Below, piece by piece: positions 26,568 through 35,571 of a stretch of DNA of 64,000 nt; position 1 is the stretch's first letter, and every line of letters starts with the position of its first letter. The translations under genes and the position numbers were made by a program. The notes beneath the pieces are model-generated. The model saw only the letters and a list, made by a program, of their open reading frames with translations, was not told where the DNA came from and made no database searches. The stretch spans positions 62,001 to 126,000 of IMG/VR virus record IMGVR_UViG_3300025133_009608; one strand, written 5' to 3'. This stretch comes from a virus.

Positions 26568-27621
26568 GGTTCAGGGATAATTTTTCAATTTCATCTTTTA
26601 CATTTTCTATAAATGGCGCACGAAACATTATCGGACTAGATACTCTTCCATCTAAAAAGAGCCCCATTCCAACGTCCGTCAGATTCTCGGCCCCCTTTGC
26701 ATCTAAAATTACACGACTGTCAACAGCCGAGGCGACCTTTAGCGCAATTCTTCCTGGAAAATTAGCCTTAATCAGCCCAGAGATGACCTTCGACGAAGGC
26801 CTCTGGGTCGCTAGAACTATAGAGATTCCGGCAGCTCGACCTTTTTGCGCAATAGCGCATAAAGGCTTTTGAATATCATTAGATTGCAACACCATATCCG
26901 CCCACTCGTCCACCACCAGGACTATCGGCGCGAGTGCCTTTTTTGCAATAACGCTATCATTATATTCACGAAGATTCCTTGCCGACTTGGACTTGAATCT
27001 TATGAATCTGGAATTCATAATATCATAAATTTCATCTATTATTTCAAGCATTCCCTCTACCGAGTTCTCTATCCTTGAGACTTGGGAAAAGTTTTCATAA
27101 GAATTAAACTCAACCATTTTTGGGTCGACCAAATATATTTCCGACTTAGACTTCAGCAATGATAAAATTATAGAGTGCAGCAGAACACTCTTCCCAGAAC
27201 CAGGAACCCCTCCGATAAGAAGATTTGGTAGAGTATTTAAATCTACGAACAAGGGCTCTCCGTGAGAGTCTGTGCCGATGGCTGCTGGCGAAGCCATTTT
27301 TCCATCGAATAGACTTACTACGTCGATTAGATTTGGTGATCTAATTTCTTCTCTTTGAATGCTTATTCGATAAACGCCCTCCCTCATAACAGGATGGCCT
27401 ATGGGCGTTGAGCACGACTGCATTGCCATACCGATATCCGGCAGGACTCTTCCTACCTTCGAGGCTCTCGTCCCATTGGACAGCTTCACGTCATAGACGT
27501 CAAAGAACGCCCTACTATCAACGGATATAAAATCACACCCAATATTAAACGACTTAAGAAGAGAGTACAGCTTATCTACCCCCTCCCTTTGGAAGATTAC
27601 TTCTTTTTTTGCGGAAATCAT
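26506..27621 (-). CDS. FtsK/SpoIIIE-like DNA translocase ATPase
   Basis: 371-residue FtsK-HerA type ATPase. Walker A is GGVPGSGKSV near residue 138; the following helix and YLVDPKMVEF are typical of FtsK. Walker B is IVLVVDEWADMV, then ATQRPSSKVISGLIKANFP and GRIALKV, the FtsK sensor/arginine region. It lacks the membrane domain and the DNA-reading gamma domain of chromosomal FtsK. The start at 27621 has AAGGA at good spacing even though it overlaps the upstream gene by 50 bp. Position beside primase zinc domain and gp46/47 suggests DNA processing, packaging or segregation of phage DNA. It is not a large terminase, as the nuclease domain is absent. Confidence 0.88.
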   Translation of the reverse strand: MISAKKEVIFQREGVDKLYSLLKSFNIGCDFISVDSRAFFDVYDVKLSNGTRASKVGRVLPDIGMAMQSCSTPIGHPVMREGVYRISIQREEIRSPNLIDVVSLFDGKMASPAAIGTDSHGEPLFVDLNTLPNLLIGGVPGSGKSVLLHSIILSLLKSKSEIYLVDPKMVEFNSYENFSQVSRIENSVEGMLEIIDEIYDIMNSRFIRFKSKSARNLREYNDSVIAKKALAPIVLVVDEWADMVLQSNDIQKPLCAIAQKGRAAGISIVLATQRPSSKVISGLIKANFPGRIALKVASAVDSRVILDAKGAENLTDVGMGLFLDGRVSSPIMFRAPFIENVKDEIEKLSLNLEAHTRKKTSFWGGLFRSGS

Positions 27622-27808
27622 TATTATTCCTTATGTTTTCAACGGCATCGACTAAGGCGGCCTTGTACGCCACAACAGCAGTATAAGCACGATCATCGGA
27701 TATGTCTACTGAAAGTTTCCTTCCCAGGTCTTCCTGAGATCTGACCAGGGAGGCTGCCTCGTCGACCATCTCCAAGAGCATCGCCAAAATATTGTCTCTA
27801 TCTGTCAA
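27572..27808 (-). CDS. Small helical protein, unknown function
   Basis: 78 residues, predicted to be helical with an acidic N-terminal half and a basic C-terminal tail (NNNDFRKKRSNLPKGGGR). It overlaps the genes on both sides (50 bp with the FtsK-like gene, 4 bp upstream), so it is translationally coupled to both. No motif is recognised. Confidence 0.6.
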   Translation of the reverse strand: MTDRDNILAMLLEMVDEAASLVRSQEDLGRKLSVDISDDRAYTAVVAYKAALVDAVENIRNNNDFRKKRSNLPKGGGR

Positions 27809-28152
27809 TTTCTTTTCTGCTTTTTTAGTCTTCCAATTTCGCGCTTCAAATCTCTCAGCTCGACCTCTAATCTTAAATTATCGTCTCGAAGCTTCAAGGA
27901 AGAGCGAAGGCACAAAATTACTAACCCAAAAATTCCTTCGCCGGGGTTCGCCGAATCCATTTCATCTGCAGCAGAAAGCAAGCGATTTAATGTTGCAACA
28001 ACATTATTTTTATATCCCGGAGTTTGATTGTCCGGGTGAGTCTTGTCATTCATTAGCTCCTTGAAGTCATTGAATGCATTTTCAACCTTTCCCTGTGCTC
28101 GCTTCTTCGAGTCGACATAGCGATTATTGGTTGGTATTTTTAAATCTGACAT
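27805..28152 (-). CDS. Small coiled-coil protein, unknown function
   Basis: About 115 residues from ATG 28152, which has GGAGG 9 nt upstream inside the preceding gene. The C-terminal third is a strong coiled coil with basic end (DDNLRLEVELRDLKREIGRL, then KKQKRN). The N-terminal part has no recognisable domain. It overlaps its upstream neighbour by 29 bp. Function unknown. Confidence 0.65.
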   Translation of the reverse strand: MSDLKIPTNNRYVDSKKRAQGKVENAFNDFKELMNDKTHPDNQTPGYKNNVVATLNRLLSAADEMDSANPGEGIFGLVILCLRSSLKLRDDNLRLEVELRDLKREIGRLKKQKRN

Positions 28153-28480
28153 CTTCAAAATCCTCCTTTAAAAGTAACATAAGATAAATGCCACAAATTT
28201 TGTGCATTCTTATAAACGCCTGAATCTTGTGGAGAGATTCGTCTGACAATATTCCAAAATCTCTGTATAGCATATTAATTATATTTACTATCTTGTTCCT
28301 ATCTAAGCACACCCCGTCGAATAGGCCACACGAATTATCCAAAAAATCCATTAGAGCAACATTAGAATGAGCTCCATTTTTTTTAAGGTCAACAACCGGA
28401 TTGAGAACAGAATTGCAATAAGTAAAGTTATCATCTCCAACGTGACCATTGCAGCCTAGCATTATATAGGCATCCAGCAT
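28124..28480 (-). CDS. Small unknown protein, first gene after the tail-fibre block
   Basis: 118 residues with several cysteines (C9, C22, C50, C58, C95) not arranged in an obvious zinc motif, and helical segments such as SLHKIQAFIRMHKICGIYLM. It starts 15 bp after the stop of the large fibre-like gene. Function unknown. Confidence 0.65.
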   Translation of the reverse strand: MLDAYIMLGCNGHVGDDNFTYCNSVLNPVVDLKKNGAHSNVALMDFLDNSCGLFDGVCLDRNKIVNIINMLYRDFGILSDESLHKIQAFIRMHKICGIYLMLLLKEDFEDVRFKNTNQ

Positions 28481-28495
28481 ATAAACTACCTATTT

Positions 28496-31400
28496 TTAAG
28501 TTGCAGTAAAGTCAAGGAAAACAATCGGGCTCCACTCTCCATCGTTATCCATCACTCTTAATGTTATACGATAAACGCCCGGGATATCTGCTATAAACTT
28601 CCTATCTACTCCTCCGTTTATGGAAGAGAATACAGGAGATGACCCCGGAGGTTGCTGAGTTATGCTCCAATCGTACGCCGCCAGCGAACCATCTGGATCA
28701 AACGAGTTGGATCCTAGAAAATATACAAGAGCGCCGGTTTGACCGATGCTTGGCCCCGTTATATCTGCGGTAGGAGCCTGATTTGGAGAGGCAACAACAA
28801 ATGTTCGCACATCAAACGCTGTAGCTCCATCGTCATCAGTGACTGTAAGTCTTACAGTATAAGTTCCTATCGTATCTGTTATGAATGATGTATCCTCTGT
28901 GTTTGGAGAAGTAAACGATGCAGTTGCCCCCTGAGGCTCTGAGTCTATCGTCCATGCGTAAACTGCAATAACTCCATCGACATCAGCCGCTGTAGCTGCA
29001 ATATCTATATTTTGACCAGGTCCAGTTTCAAGAACACCAGAAACTGCATCAACTGTGACGGTAGGAGCCTGATTTGGAGAGGCAACAACAAATGTTCGCA
29101 CATCAAACGCTGTAGCTCCATCGTCATCAGTGACTGTAAGTCTTACAGTATAAGTTCCTATCGTATCTGTTATGAATGATGTATCCTCTGTGTTTGGAGA
29201 AGTAAACGATGCAGTTGCCCCCTGAGGCTCTGAGTCTATCGTCCATGCGTAAACTGCAATAACTCCATCGACATCAGCCGCTGTAGCTGCAATATCTATA
29301 TTTTGACCAGGTCCAGTTTCAAGAACACCAGAAACTGCATCAACTGTGACGGTAGGAGCCTGATTAAGAGCTATGACTCCGAAAGTGGCAATTGACTCCA
29401 AGCTATTCAGGGTGCCGTCAGAAACCGTAAGCCCAACCTCTACATTGGATCCTCCGATGGCGGCAGTGTTTACTACAAACGAAGAAACATTTCCTGGATC
29501 TGGCTGGGCAACTCCGTCGATGCTAAGCGTCCATATATACGTTATATCATCTCCATCTGGATCCGATGATCCTGACCCGTTTATGCTTACATTCGTATCA
29601 TCATTTACCACCCCTCCGCTGTCTAATTGCGTCTGCTCTCCTTCGTGTGTCATGTGAAGCTTGGAAGATGGTGGGCTATTTTCTTGCTGCTGATTCTGCT
29701 GGCCCTCTTCCGCCGGCGTATCCCAAATCCAGAGAAGCCTCGCCCCAATCAATGCAATGGCATCTGCCACCGGATTCTCATCCACGCCCTGCGCTGTGCC
29801 AAAGTATCCGCCCGCTGCCGCTCCGGTAACAACGGTTGTAAAAGTGCATAATCCACCATTAATTTTTGACAAGTCTATCTTGAGCGGAGAAAAATCACTA
29901 ACAACAAGGGTTCCATTGACAACTCCTGGATACGAATGAATGTTTCGCATGATTGTCGTAGAACTATGTTGGCCACTATTTAGACCGCTCCAAATGAGCT
30001 CTCCATCCTGATACTCAAGCATTGGCGCATTAAGCGGTCCCACAGGCCTCATACACAAAAGATCTACATTAAAATTCGCAGAAGTACCCTGAACGCCCTC
30101 TGCTAGCAAAAAGTATAGCGTCACTCGGCACGATGACGGTGGATCATCTGGAAATCCAGATACTGCGTCTAGATAGCCGGGCAAGGAGGCCTGATGAGAC
30201 CCCACTATTGATGCGCCAACTCCAGCGCTCAAGTCGCCATTCAGAGGAATGGCAGTAGTTAAATTAAACATGGGTATGGGCCAAACCCCGCCCATGCCGA
30301 AGCTTACCTGTGAACTATCCCTCAGTATCCTAATGGTATTCCCGACCAGGCCTGGGTTATTATTATTTGCAAAGTCTGGAACATAAAACACATATGGAGC
30401 AAACCTGTGCCTGTACGCCATTTGATCATAAGTGGCGACATCCGCAGGGTCCCAGTCTTGCGCATCTTTAAAGTCTGGATCTCCAAACTTCTGAACCCAA
30501 TCAGCCGTACTAGTCCACTGAGAAAAAAACTTAACCTCAGACTCGCCGCCGCCCGCCGCATCTCCCGGCCCCCATACATACCCATCCCAAATCAGGACAT
30601 CTCCGCTACCTGCAAGTCCTGGCGGGTCATTAACGTTATTTAGATCATCAAGATCTGCATTTAACAATATAGAAACAGTATCAGTTGCCGCATTTCCGGC
30701 TATTTCAATTCCAGTTCCAGCGTCTAATGTTAATGTATCTGACGATGCATCAGCGATAATCGGCCCTCCAGAGGCCACTCCAAAGCTGTCATCCACAATA
30801 TTTATATTGCTAAATAAGTTCTGGACCCCAAGCGTTGGATCTGTATATATATTTCCAGAACCATCCACAACGATTGCGGCGCCGGCTCCGAGTTGAATAT
30901 TTTCAATTTTAACTGGAGAGTCGATGCCATCGCCGACGATATGCAGCCTTCTGTTCGGGCTGCTTGTTCCAATTCCAACTAGCCCTTCTGAGTTTATCTT
31001 TATTCCAGACTGCCCTCCTCCGGTTATCGTTCCGTGAACATCTATGTTTCCGCCGAGCATCTCTGTTAGTGTAATATCGTCTAGAACAAACCCCTCCGAG
31101 AGATCTCCGGACGAAACTCTTATTTTGAATATAGATGGTATTTCATTAGACTTAAACTCAACCGAATGGCTCCCGTTTTCCAAAGAAAGAGTGATATTGT
31201 CACTCGCGATATCATTGGTAAGCTCTGCAGAAATGGTTCCATAATTTACAAAATTGGAAACACTATAGTTTAAAATGTACCATCTATTGGGAGTCACAGA
31301 GGAAGATATGTCCTGCGACAGCTCGCCTCCTGCGGCATCGTGTGAATATATTGCATATTCCGATCCCACATCAACCATGAACCCATTCGTGCCGAGCCAA

Positions 31401-31999
31401 TCGGGAGCCCCTCCTGCAAAGTCTCCATCACTAACTATAGATGAGCCCGAGAGCGAGTCGCTATATGCCTGAATGTCACCACGAACAGATAATGCATAAT
31501 CATCATTTTGGTCCATATTTTGAACCCTTATGCCAACACTCTTCGCGGAATATCTGTATACAAATCCACTATTCGCACCAAAACTTCCCATTTCATTAAA
31601 CTGAACCTGGGTGTCCTCTCCCGCTGCCGATGCTTCAAATCCAGAAAGATCCAGATAATAACACCTTTCTCCTTCTACTATTTCATAAATCGGAATAGCC
31701 TTATCTATCTCGGACTCGGGATAGCATTGGATATTTCTAGCATGAACTGCACCATCGCCTAGATTTATATTCTTCAACTGAGAAGTAACATGACTTTCTA
31801 GGTTAATCTTTTGGGCGTGGCCATCCATATGTTGGCCATCATGGATGTGGCCGGATACTTGCGGGTCATCTGGCTCCAGTAAATCTCCGGCAATAGTCGA
31901 GTGTAATCCCCCAAACAATGAGTTTGCGAACTCGCTCGTTACAATAACCCTACCAGAATCATAAAATGAGGTTAATTTATCGTTACTATCTATTGCCAC
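28496..31999 (-). CDS. Tail-fibre/adhesin-like protein with PKD-type Ig repeats
   Basis: 1167 residues, GTG start at 31999 with AGGA 7 nt upstream. The first ~120 residues (TSEFANSLFGGL, then GHIHDGQHMDGHAQKINLES) are clearly homologous to the N-terminus of the neighbouring protein at 32009-34342 and probably anchor both to the virion. The middle is beta-rich with a GIGTSSPNRRLHI motif common in phage tail fibres. The C-terminal ~380 residues are four PKD/Ig-like domains of ~97 residues, each with DxDG and a YTVRLTVTDDDG-type strand; domains 2 and 3 are identical. Such domains usually contact surface glycans or proteins, so this is probably a receptor-binding or virion-surface protein. Confidence 0.8.
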   Translation of the reverse strand: MAIDSNDKLTSFYDSGRVIVTSEFANSLFGGLHSTIAGDLLEPDDPQVSGHIHDGQHMDGHAQKINLESHVTSQLKNINLGDGAVHARNIQCYPESEIDKAIPIYEIVEGERCYYLDLSGFEASAAGEDTQVQFNEMGSFGANSGFVYRYSAKSVGIRVQNMDQNDDYALSVRGDIQAYSDSLSGSSIVSDGDFAGGAPDWLGTNGFMVDVGSEYAIYSHDAAGGELSQDISSSVTPNRWYILNYSVSNFVNYGTISAELTNDIASDNITLSLENGSHSVEFKSNEIPSIFKIRVSSGDLSEGFVLDDITLTEMLGGNIDVHGTITGGGQSGIKINSEGLVGIGTSSPNRRLHIVGDGIDSPVKIENIQLGAGAAIVVDGSGNIYTDPTLGVQNLFSNINIVDDSFGVASGGPIIADASSDTLTLDAGTGIEIAGNAATDTVSILLNADLDDLNNVNDPPGLAGSGDVLIWDGYVWGPGDAAGGGESEVKFFSQWTSTADWVQKFGDPDFKDAQDWDPADVATYDQMAYRHRFAPYVFYVPDFANNNNPGLVGNTIRILRDSSQVSFGMGGVWPIPMFNLTTAIPLNGDLSAGVGASIVGSHQASLPGYLDAVSGFPDDPPSSCRVTLYFLLAEGVQGTSANFNVDLLCMRPVGPLNAPMLEYQDGELIWSGLNSGQHSSTTIMRNIHSYPGVVNGTLVVSDFSPLKIDLSKINGGLCTFTTVVTGAAAGGYFGTAQGVDENPVADAIALIGARLLWIWDTPAEEGQQNQQQENSPPSSKLHMTHEGEQTQLDSGGVVNDDTNVSINGSGSSDPDGDDITYIWTLSIDGVAQPDPGNVSSFVVNTAAIGGSNVEVGLTVSDGTLNSLESIATFGVIALNQAPTVTVDAVSGVLETGPGQNIDIAATAADVDGVIAVYAWTIDSEPQGATASFTSPNTEDTSFITDTIGTYTVRLTVTDDDGATAFDVRTFVVASPNQAPTVTVDAVSGVLETGPGQNIDIAATAADVDGVIAVYAWTIDSEPQGATASFTSPNTEDTSFITDTIGTYTVRLTVTDDDGATAFDVRTFVVASPNQAPTADITGPSIGQTGALVYFLGSNSFDPDGSLAAYDWSITQQPPGSSPVFSSINGGVDRKFIADIPGVYRITLRVMDNDGEWSPIVFLDFTAT
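28768..29365. repeat. Exact 291-bp tandem duplication inside the PKD region
   Basis: Positions 28768-29058 and 29059-29349 read identically base for base, and the repeat continues for ~16 bp into a third copy. Each unit encodes one 97-residue PKD-like domain. Identity at all codon positions shows very recent duplication or homogenisation. Confidence 0.92.
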
Positions 32000-32008
32000 T
32001 TTTTCATC

Positions 32009-34342
32009 CTAAGGAGTGCCGTCCCAGTAGAACCTGTTCTCAACCAGCTCAATCTCAACCACCGTAGAGGTCCACTGAAAATTGGTAGTTTGGTTTTCTG
32101 TGATATCAAATCTAATTTTATTGTCTAGTGGATTCAATGGTCCAATTCCCAAAACAGCACTACTTGAAGTTATGCCTATCTTTACGTCTCCAATCACAGC
32201 GATGGTTGGATCCGCAGATGTATCCATTGACAACCCGGGACGTGATGCGATTGATGCAACCTGTCCAAACATGGCCGCCAAGTTCCCCGGACCCCCCCCT
32301 GGAGAAACTCTCTTTAAAAATACTCCAGCTACTTCAAACGAAACAGACTCCTGTCCCCCGACAGACCAGTCGTATCCTGTCATGATGCCTCTGAGCTTAA
32401 ATGACATTGACGTTCCGAGTCCCACAAAAATGGTGTTTGCCCCGCCAAAGCCGTCCAGGGCAAGCGCATAATACTGGTGAGACCCGAGCAGACCAGGAGT
32501 ACTTGACCCATAACCCCACCTTCCAGATAAAATAACAGAAGATGCTTGCGCGGATCCGCGGCCACCCTCTGTATCTATATACTGACTTCCTCCGGGGAAC
32601 GGAGAAAATGGCGCTGAAGATCTTGACGACTGGCCGTGCATAAACGAATGAGCGCCATCTCCAGATGCGGAGGCAAAGTTGGCAGATATTACTTCAGAGT
32701 TAAATCCGCCACTTATATGCGCCCCGCTCGAAAAGGCTATTTTATTTCCCTTTCCGCCGGATATAGTAGAGTATTCAGACTGATCGTTTGCCCAGTTATC
32801 TTCCCCGCCCCCTATAGTTGAGCCATGAGAAAACTCTACAATAGTATTGTTCTTTCCTCCACCTATGGTTGCAATGTTCGAATCTTTTATTTCAGATATA
32901 TATCCACCAGATATCACCGAGTATTCGGAGTTATCAAATATTTTATTTTGAAACCCACCGGATATAGCGCCATATCGATCTTTTATCAGGTTCCCTTCTC
33001 CGCCGAGAATCGCCGAAAAACTTCCATCTATATCTATTTTATTCTCACACCCACCGGAAATAACTGCCATATCAGACAGCTCTATGTGATTTCCATATCC
33101 AGCGCCAATAAATGAACTTTGAGGAGGAGATCCGATAGTCCCGCTGGTTGGAATGACCGGAACCGCAGAGTAGGATCCGACGACAATGTTCGATACACCC
33201 CCGACTATCGCCGAATTGTTTATATCTAATACTTGATTTGAGATGCCACCTCCAATAATAGAGGTATGGGCGGGCCTCCCGGAGACTCCCATGATATTTG
33301 AAGTCCCACCAAAAATGGATGATGCTGAGCTGTCTGTAATTGAATTTGCAATTCCACCAGATAATGCTGATACTGGACTTTTAAATATAGAGTTGTTTGT
33401 ACCCGCCCCCAGGAACGAGCCTTGGGACGAAGATCCTATTGCATTTTGAGCCCCGCCGCATATAGATGACGCGACCGAGCTTATAATGCTCTGATTTTCT
33501 CCTGATAAAATTCCAGAATCCGAAGAGGCTCCATCTATGGAGTTTTTATGTCCGCCGCAGACCGAGGATTGATCGGCAAGTGACTCGTTCTGGACTCCGG
33601 ATGAAAACGACCCAGCTCCAGTGGAAACATTATCTTGACCAAAAGATACCGAATAAGCACCCCTATTTGGCTCATCCCAGTGAGTGCCCGATGCAGACCC
33701 GGCGCGGAATGCCGCCTGACTTCTATCGAATAAAAATCGATTATCTCCATCTCCATCGGCGGTTGAGTGGCCCATTCCATGCATGTCATCCAATGATGAT
33801 GACCCAAATACAAAGTCGAGCCCAGAAGATGTATGGTTTTCGTTTCCATGCTGAATCAGCGGAACGGCAGAAACTCCAAGCGCTGGGTCGGGGTTTAGGC
33901 TCAAATCATCGGCCGTAGAATAGCCAACCGGCATATCTGTATCCCCGGGTAAATATCCAGTTTCTTTAAATGTAAAATCATCCCTAATGACAGATAAATC
34001 TAGGTAATACCATGGACGCCCATCGTCTCCGATTATGTACTCTGGAATTGCATCTGCAACATCCAGTGATGTCCAAACATTCTGAACATGAACCGCCTCA
34101 TCTTCTAGGTTTTGATGCTCTAGCTTTGAAGTTACATGATCTTTTAAGTTTACTTTTTGGGCATGTCCGTCGGCAGCAAGTCCGTCATGGGCGTGGCCTA
34201 TATTCTTTGCGTCGTCCTCCGGTAAAAGGTCGCCCTCTATGCTTCCGGATAGGCCGCCATAAATAGAATTAGCAAAATCACTAGTAACAACTGTACTAGC
34301 AGATTCAAATTTTGTTAATTTGCTGTCGCTTTTTATGGCCAT
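32009..34342 (-). CDS. Tail-fibre/adhesin-like protein with YadA-like left-handed beta-roll repeats
   Basis: 777 residues. The N-terminal ~120 residues (TSDFANSIYGGL, then GHAHDGLAADGHAQKVNL) match the next protein (28496-31999), so the two are paralogues in their anchor domain. Residues ~225-560 are built of ~14-20-residue repeats of the type SxxSGGxxNxI (for example SAISGGFQNKI-like and SIFGGTSN segments), the pattern of YadA-head/LbR left-handed beta-rolls found in trimeric adhesins and phage fibres. The C-terminal ~200 residues form a separate beta-rich domain. It is a likely trimeric fibre or host-recognition protein. The shared anchor suggests that both proteins attach to the same virion site. 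Confidence 0.82.
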   Translation of the reverse strand: MAIKSDSKLTKFESASTVVTSDFANSIYGGLSGSIEGDLLPEDDAKNIGHAHDGLAADGHAQKVNLKDHVTSKLEHQNLEDEAVHVQNVWTSLDVADAIPEYIIGDDGRPWYYLDLSVIRDDFTFKETGYLPGDTDMPVGYSTADDLSLNPDPALGVSAVPLIQHGNENHTSSGLDFVFGSSSLDDMHGMGHSTADGDGDNRFLFDRSQAAFRAGSASGTHWDEPNRGAYSVSFGQDNVSTGAGSFSSGVQNESLADQSSVCGGHKNSIDGASSDSGILSGENQSIISSVASSICGGAQNAIGSSSQGSFLGAGTNNSIFKSPVSALSGGIANSITDSSASSIFGGTSNIMGVSGRPAHTSIIGGGISNQVLDINNSAIVGGVSNIVVGSYSAVPVIPTSGTIGSPPQSSFIGAGYGNHIELSDMAVISGGCENKIDIDGSFSAILGGEGNLIKDRYGAISGGFQNKIFDNSEYSVISGGYISEIKDSNIATIGGGKNNTIVEFSHGSTIGGGEDNWANDQSEYSTISGGKGNKIAFSSGAHISGGFNSEVISANFASASGDGAHSFMHGQSSRSSAPFSPFPGGSQYIDTEGGRGSAQASSVILSGRWGYGSSTPGLLGSHQYYALALDGFGGANTIFVGLGTSMSFKLRGIMTGYDWSVGGQESVSFEVAGVFLKRVSPGGGPGNLAAMFGQVASIASRPGLSMDTSADPTIAVIGDVKIGITSSSAVLGIGPLNPLDNKIRFDITENQTTNFQWTSTVVEIELVENRFYWDGTP

Positions 34343-34356
34343 AATACAAACCCAAT

Positions 34357-34641
34357 CTAAGTTATTTCTTTAAAGTGCTTCTTTAATTTATTGCTAACCT
34401 TAAACTTAACGGATTTATACGGATCTAAAATCATTTCCTCTTGAGTCTTGGGATTTCTTACGGGCCGTGGTGCGTGCTCATATAAATAGAACTTTCCAAA
34501 GCCTACTATTGAGACCTCTCCGTCACTCTCGAGGGAGTCGACTATGGAATCAAATAAAATTTCAACAACTTGTGCGGCTTCCCTTTGAGAGAGAAGCGTG
34601 CTTTTCGCGACCTTCTTAATTAATTCTTTTTTATTAATCAT
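34357..34641 (-). CDS. HU/IHF-family DNA-binding protein
   Basis: 94 residues, full length for HU. Shows the helical N-terminus (NKKELIKKVAKSTLLSQREA), the GEVSIVGFGKFYLYEHAPR strand pair and the DNA-intercalating arm RPVRNPKTQEEM, with a typical C-terminal KVSNKLKKHF. It would bend phage DNA for compaction, replication or transcription. It lies at the start of the fibre-gene block, after a short region containing an imperfect palindrome. Confidence 0.92.
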   Translation of the reverse strand: MINKKELIKKVAKSTLLSQREAAQVVEILFDSIVDSLESDGEVSIVGFGKFYLYEHAPRPVRNPKTQEEMILDPYKSVKFKVSNKLKKHFKEIT

Positions 34642-34664
34642 TAAATAATCCTAACTTAGCCTAA

Positions 34665-34684
34665 GCGCATGCGTACGTGTGCGC
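34665..34684. promoter_or_regulatory. Imperfect 20-bp palindrome upstream of HU gene
   Basis: GC-rich dyad centred on CGTACG with outer arms GCGCA/TGCGC, in the 73-bp gap between the genes at 34715 and 34641. It contrasts with the AT-rich surroundings. It could be an operator for HU autoregulation or an RNA hairpin. It is not followed by a T-run, so it is not a standard terminator. Confidence 0.3.
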
Positions 34685-34714
34685 TATAGCAAAAAATATT
34701 AATAGTATTGACTA

Positions 34715-34921
34715 TCAATAAAGTATGTCATCTGAACCTATATCATTCACCTTTGATTTGGCCAAATCTTCTTTCATCTTTTCCGGATTGGAAATATAAT
34801 GCCGAACAATCCTGCCCAGCTCTTCCTCGAACATGTTCTCGGTATCTATTCCAAAATTCTTATAGAGAGTTTCTACCTTTTTCTTAACCCTCTCTACCTC
34901 TTTCTCCGAAAGCTTTGACAT
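34715..34921 (-). CDS. Small helical protein, unknown function
   Basis: 68 residues, highly charged and predicted to be all-helical (SEKEVERVKKKVETLYKNFG). It follows the HNH-like gene by 3 bp. No motif identifies it. Confidence 0.6.
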   Translation of the reverse strand: MSKLSEKEVERVKKKVETLYKNFGIDTENMFEEELGRIVRHYISNPEKMKEDLAKSKVNDIGSDDILY

Positions 34922-34924
34922 TTT

Positions 34925-35311
34925 TTAACTACTCAATACCTCGCTGGATCTTGTGCAAATTGACTCGCAAACAGTTACCATTTTTTCAAATGGCATTTTT
35001 TGTTTCATTACATTTACGCAATATATACACCACACAATATTACCAGGAATATATCCAAGACTAGAGTCCTTACGATCTAGAGTCATCTTAAATGGATCAT
35101 GAGTAACACTTTCATCTTCTTTTACAATATTCATTTTAATTCCAGAATAAAAACACTTTCCATCTTGGGCTTCAAATAACTCTCTTATTTCTTTTAATGT
35201 TATTTCAAACCTCATATTTGACCTCTTAGCTCTCTTTTTTGCACTCCTTAGTGAGTTGCCAAAATTAAACCCAGGGCGAGCCAAACATCTTTCTCTCCAA
35301 GTTCTGGTCAT
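34925..35311 (-). CDS. HNH-like endonuclease domain protein
   Basis: 128 residues. After a basic N-terminus (RSAKKRAKRSN) comes GKCFYSGIKMN, then MTLDRKDSSLGYIPGN and IVWCIYCVNVMKQKM. This matches the layout of HNH nucleases of the C-YSG / LDR-DS-GY-GN-x-W-C-VN-MK type, in which the first His of HNH is replaced by Asp in LDRKD. C53, C107 and C110 could bind a structural zinc. Such genes in phages are often free-standing homing endonucleases, but no interrupted gene is evident next to it, so a homing role is only a possibility. Confidence 0.72.
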   Translation of the reverse strand: MTRTWRERCLARPGFNFGNSLRSAKKRAKRSNMRFEITLKEIRELFEAQDGKCFYSGIKMNIVKEDESVTHDPFKMTLDRKDSSLGYIPGNIVWCIYCVNVMKQKMPFEKMVTVCESICTRSSEVLSS

Positions 35312-35321
35312 TAGAACCTCT

Positions 35322-35570
35322 CTATTGTTTGTTATTTAGGACGTTAACCATTACTTTCTTTCCACGCTTCGCTCCGGCTGCCTTTGCCACCGTTCTAATT
35401 GCAGTTGCAATCCTTCCCTGCTTTCCGATAACCTTTCCTACGTCGTCTGCGTGAACTTTTATTTCAAACGTGGGACCCTTATCTGTATCCTCTAGTGATA
35501 CTTGAACATCATCTTCTGCGTCAACGATTCCCTTAACCATTGTTTCAATTAATACCTGTAAAGACTCCAT
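35322..35570 (-). CDS. KhpA-like KH-domain RNA-binding protein
   Basis: 82 residues, the size of bacterial KhpA/YlqC. It shows a single KH fold: N-terminal helix (LQVLIETMVKGIVD), two strands (VQVSLEDTDKGPTFEIKVHA), then the KH GxxG loop in DVGKVIGKQGRIATAIRTVA with the following helix AAGAKRGKK and final strand. Bacterial KhpA binds RNA together with KhpB and affects translation and division. A phage copy might steer RNA stability or translation. It lies between Hsp20 and HNH genes in a cluster of small host-like proteins. Confidence 0.88.
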   Translation of the reverse strand: MESLQVLIETMVKGIVDAEDDVQVSLEDTDKGPTFEIKVHADDVGKVIGKQGRIATAIRTVAKAAGAKRGKKVMVNVLNNKQ

Positions 35571-35571
35571 T

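Noticed and set aside
26506-27621. Large terminase subunit
   Set aside because: The ATPase shows FtsK-type sequence after Walker A and B (VDPKMVEF, ATQRPS) and has no RNase H-like nuclease domain at its C-terminus.
34690-34714. Sigma-70 promoter in front of the HU gene
   Set aside because: TTGATA and TATAGC are present but 24 bp apart; no pair with acceptable spacing was found, so no promoter is annotated.
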